A stretch of 6,908 nt of DNA from Actinomycetes bacterium (GTDB lineage: Bacteria > Actinomycetota > Actinomycetes > Streptosporangiales > Streptosporangiaceae): positions 1-6,908 of the forward strand of contig JAOPYP010000768.1 in the NCBI GenBank assembly GCA_025964635.1. The letters run 5' to 3'. Position numbers and translations under genes: made by a program. The notes beneath the pieces were generated by a model, which saw nothing but the letters and a program-made list of their open reading frames with translations, was not told where the DNA came from and made no database searches. This document shows, one piece after another, positions 5,824 through 6,908 of the stretch. Every line of letters begins with the position of its first letter. The first letter of the stretch is position 1.

Positions 5824-5909
5824 AGGGCATCAGCAGCGGTAGGCGGCCGGACGGCTGCGCCACGCTCGCTCCGGGCCGTGGCCGGGCTGAGGCTGGCATG
5901 ATCGGACTT

Positions 5910-6245
5910 ATGACGGTTATCAAGATCAATGCGATCACCGTGCCACCGGACAGCGGGGACGAACTGGCCCGCCGCTTCGCGGCGCGGGCCGGTGCCGTGG
6001 ACGGCCAGGATGGGTTCGAGGGGTTCGAGCTGCTCAAGCCCACCGACGAGCGGACCACCTGGCTGGTCGTGACCCGGTGGCGGGATGAGGAGTCCTTCGC
6101 GGCGTGGCTGAACTCCCCCGCGTTCGGCCAGGGACACCGCTCGCAGGCCGAGCGCGAGGGCGGCCATGCGCCGCCGCCGGTGGGGGTGTCCAGCGAGCTG
6201 TGGTCCTACGAGCCCGCGGGCGGGTCCGCGGCGCAGCCCGGCTGA
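5910..6245 (+). CDS. ABM-fold monooxygenase, probable heme-degrading enzyme (MhuD/IsdG-like)
   Basis: 111 aa, a single ferredoxin-like antibiotic-biosynthesis-monooxygenase domain, expected to dimerise in the cytosol. The start TVIKINAITVP and the middle GFEGFELLKP...WLVVTRWRDEESFAAW closely follow mycobacterial MhuD, which opens heme and releases iron. The residues needed for heme ruffling and ligation are present: N7, W66 and H76. W66 and H76 are ten residues apart as in staphylococcal IsdI, whereas MhuD has nine (W66/H75). Heme as substrate is inferred from these residues; other ABM proteins act on polyketides or quinones. ATG 5910 matches the family's N-terminus. ATG 5898, with GAGG five bases upstream, would add MIGL and is a real alternative. 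The next gene begins four bases after the stop, suggesting a shared transcript. Confidence 0.85.
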   Translation: MTVIKINAITVPPDSGDELARRFAARAGAVDGQDGFEGFELLKPTDERTTWLVVTRWRDEESFAAWLNSPAFGQGHRSQAEREGGHAPPPVGVSSELWSYEPAGGSAAQPG

Positions 6246-6249
6246 GCGG

Positions 6250-6908
6250 GTGGGCAGCTGGGCGCCGCCAGGCGGCGACATAGCAACCCCCGCCGTCCTC
6301 GTGGACGCCGGGCGCCTGGACCGGAACCTGCGGGCGATGGCCGACAGCGCCGCCCGCCGTGGCCTCTCACTGCGGCCGCACGCCAAGACGCATAAGTCCG
6401 TCGAGATCGCCCGGCGCCAGCGGGAGCACGGCGCTATCGGGGTGTCCGTAGCCACCCTGGGCGAGGCTGAGACCTTCGCAGACGCCGGCCTCGACGAGGT
6501 CTTCGTTGCGTATCCGTTCTGGACTGACCCGCAGCGGGCACCGAGGCTGCGCGCCCTGGCGCGCCGGATCCGGCTGATGGCCGGGGTGGACTCGCTGGCC
6601 TCGCTGCATGAGCTGGCCGCCGCCGTCCAGGGCCACGCCGAGCTGCGGGTGCTGGTCGAGGTGGACTGCGGGCTGCGGCGCAGCGGGGTCGCCCCCGACG
6701 GTGCGGGCCGGATCGCGACCGCGGCGGCCCGGGCGGGCCTGGCGGTGGACGGCGTGTTCACCTTCCCCGGGCACAGCTACGCGCCGGGCATGGCCGAGCA
6801 GGCCGCGGCCGACGAGGCGGCCGCGCTGGCCGCCGCGGCAGCCAGCCTGGAGGAGGCCGGGATGCCCTGCCCGGTGCGCAGCGGCGGGTCCACGCCCAGC
6901 GCGGCGCA
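6250..6908 (+). CDS. PLP-dependent D-threonine aldolase / D-serine dehydratase-like enzyme (5' part)
   Basis: 219 codons are present before the window ends. The fold is the alanine-racemase-type TIM barrel. TPAVLVDAGRLDRN opens the domain, and RPHAKTHK (42-49) carries the probable PLP lysine K46. GVSVATLGEAETFADAG follows, then LVEVDCGLRRSGV (about 136-148), FPGHSY and GGSTPSA. This pattern is typical of the DSD1/D-threonine aldolase family, whose members cleave D-threonine or dehydrate D-serine with PLP and a divalent metal. The metal-binding C-terminal part lies beyond the window, so the reaction cannot be fixed. GTG 6250-6252 is chosen because it is four bases after the monooxygenase stop and allows a short leader before TPAVLVD; no ATG is available and the ribosome binding site is weak. 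Translational coupling with the upstream gene is likely. Confidence 0.88.
   Translation, partial: MGSWAPPGGDIATPAVLVDAGRLDRNLRAMADSAARRGLSLRPHAKTHKSVEIARRQREHGAIGVSVATLGEAETFADAGLDEVFVAYPFWTDPQRAPRLRALARRIRLMAGVDSLASLHELAAAVQGHAELRVLVEVDCGLRRSGVAPDGAGRIATAAARAGLAVDGVFTFPGHSYAPGMAEQAAADEAAALAAAAASLEEAGMPCPVRSGGSTPSAA

Noticed and set aside
5811..6761. Upstream extension of the corA frame to 640 codons
   Set aside because: The extension is antisense to the monooxygenase and D-threonine-aldolase-like genes and is Arg/Ser/Pro-rich. CorA proteins normally start where ATG 5810 puts it.
1..6908. A defence, toxin-antitoxin, phage or mobile-element system
   Set aside because: All seven supported genes belong to known housekeeping, envelope, transport or metabolic families, and I saw no transposase, integrase, terminal repeats or attachment site.

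Overview
The window is a piece of a very GC-rich bacterial chromosome, most likely from an actinomycete (Actinomycetota). The signs are strong third-position G/C bias with long open antisense frames, GTG starts, an apparently leaderless promoter, an actinobacterial-type EF-G2 tail, a thrS-HIT gene pair of the kind found in mycobacteria, and a MhuD-like heme-degrading monooxygenase. The genus cannot be fixed from the sequence. I found no rRNA, tRNA, insertion sequence, phage gene or CRISPR array.

Layout. Bases 1-248 (+) are the C-terminal end of an elongation factor G-like protein (EF-G2 type). It converges on a minus-strand block across a 146-bp gap holding an 18-bp direct repeat and a G6/C6 hairpin. 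The minus-strand block, read from its upstream end, is: corA-type divalent-cation channel (4839-5810), membrane-anchored L,D-transpeptidase (3185-4621), threonyl-tRNA synthetase thrS (985-3018), and a HIT-family protein resembling diadenosine tetraphosphate phosphorylase (395-949). The first three are separated by 166-217 bp gaps with their own hairpins or promoter candidates, so they are probably separate transcription units. thrS and the HIT gene are only 35 bp apart and look co-transcribed. Divergent from corA, across 99 bp, is a plus-strand pair: a small antibiotic-biosynthesis-monooxygenase-fold protein (5910-6245) and, four bases later, the start of a PLP-dependent D-threonine aldolase / D-serine dehydratase-like gene cut off by the window end.

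How the genes fit together. thrS-HIT has a biochemical logic: aminoacyl-tRNA synthetases produce Ap4A as a side reaction, and HIT phosphorylases remove it. The L,D-transpeptidase probably makes 3-3 peptidoglycan cross-links, and a candidate ECF-sigma promoter (GGAACC-N16-CGTT) upstream would fit envelope-stress control. The monooxygenase keeps the Asn/Trp/His residues of heme-degrading IsdG/MhuD enzymes.

Most of the window is ordinary core-genome material and I do not see a clear new multi-gene system. The points most worth a second look are the CorA selectivity motif GQN instead of GMN, the L,D-transpeptidase with SLGC instead of SHGC and a 15-bp minisatellite in its N-terminus, the heme-oxygenase/PLP-enzyme pair, and three start sites placed from ribosome-binding, spacing or family evidence.
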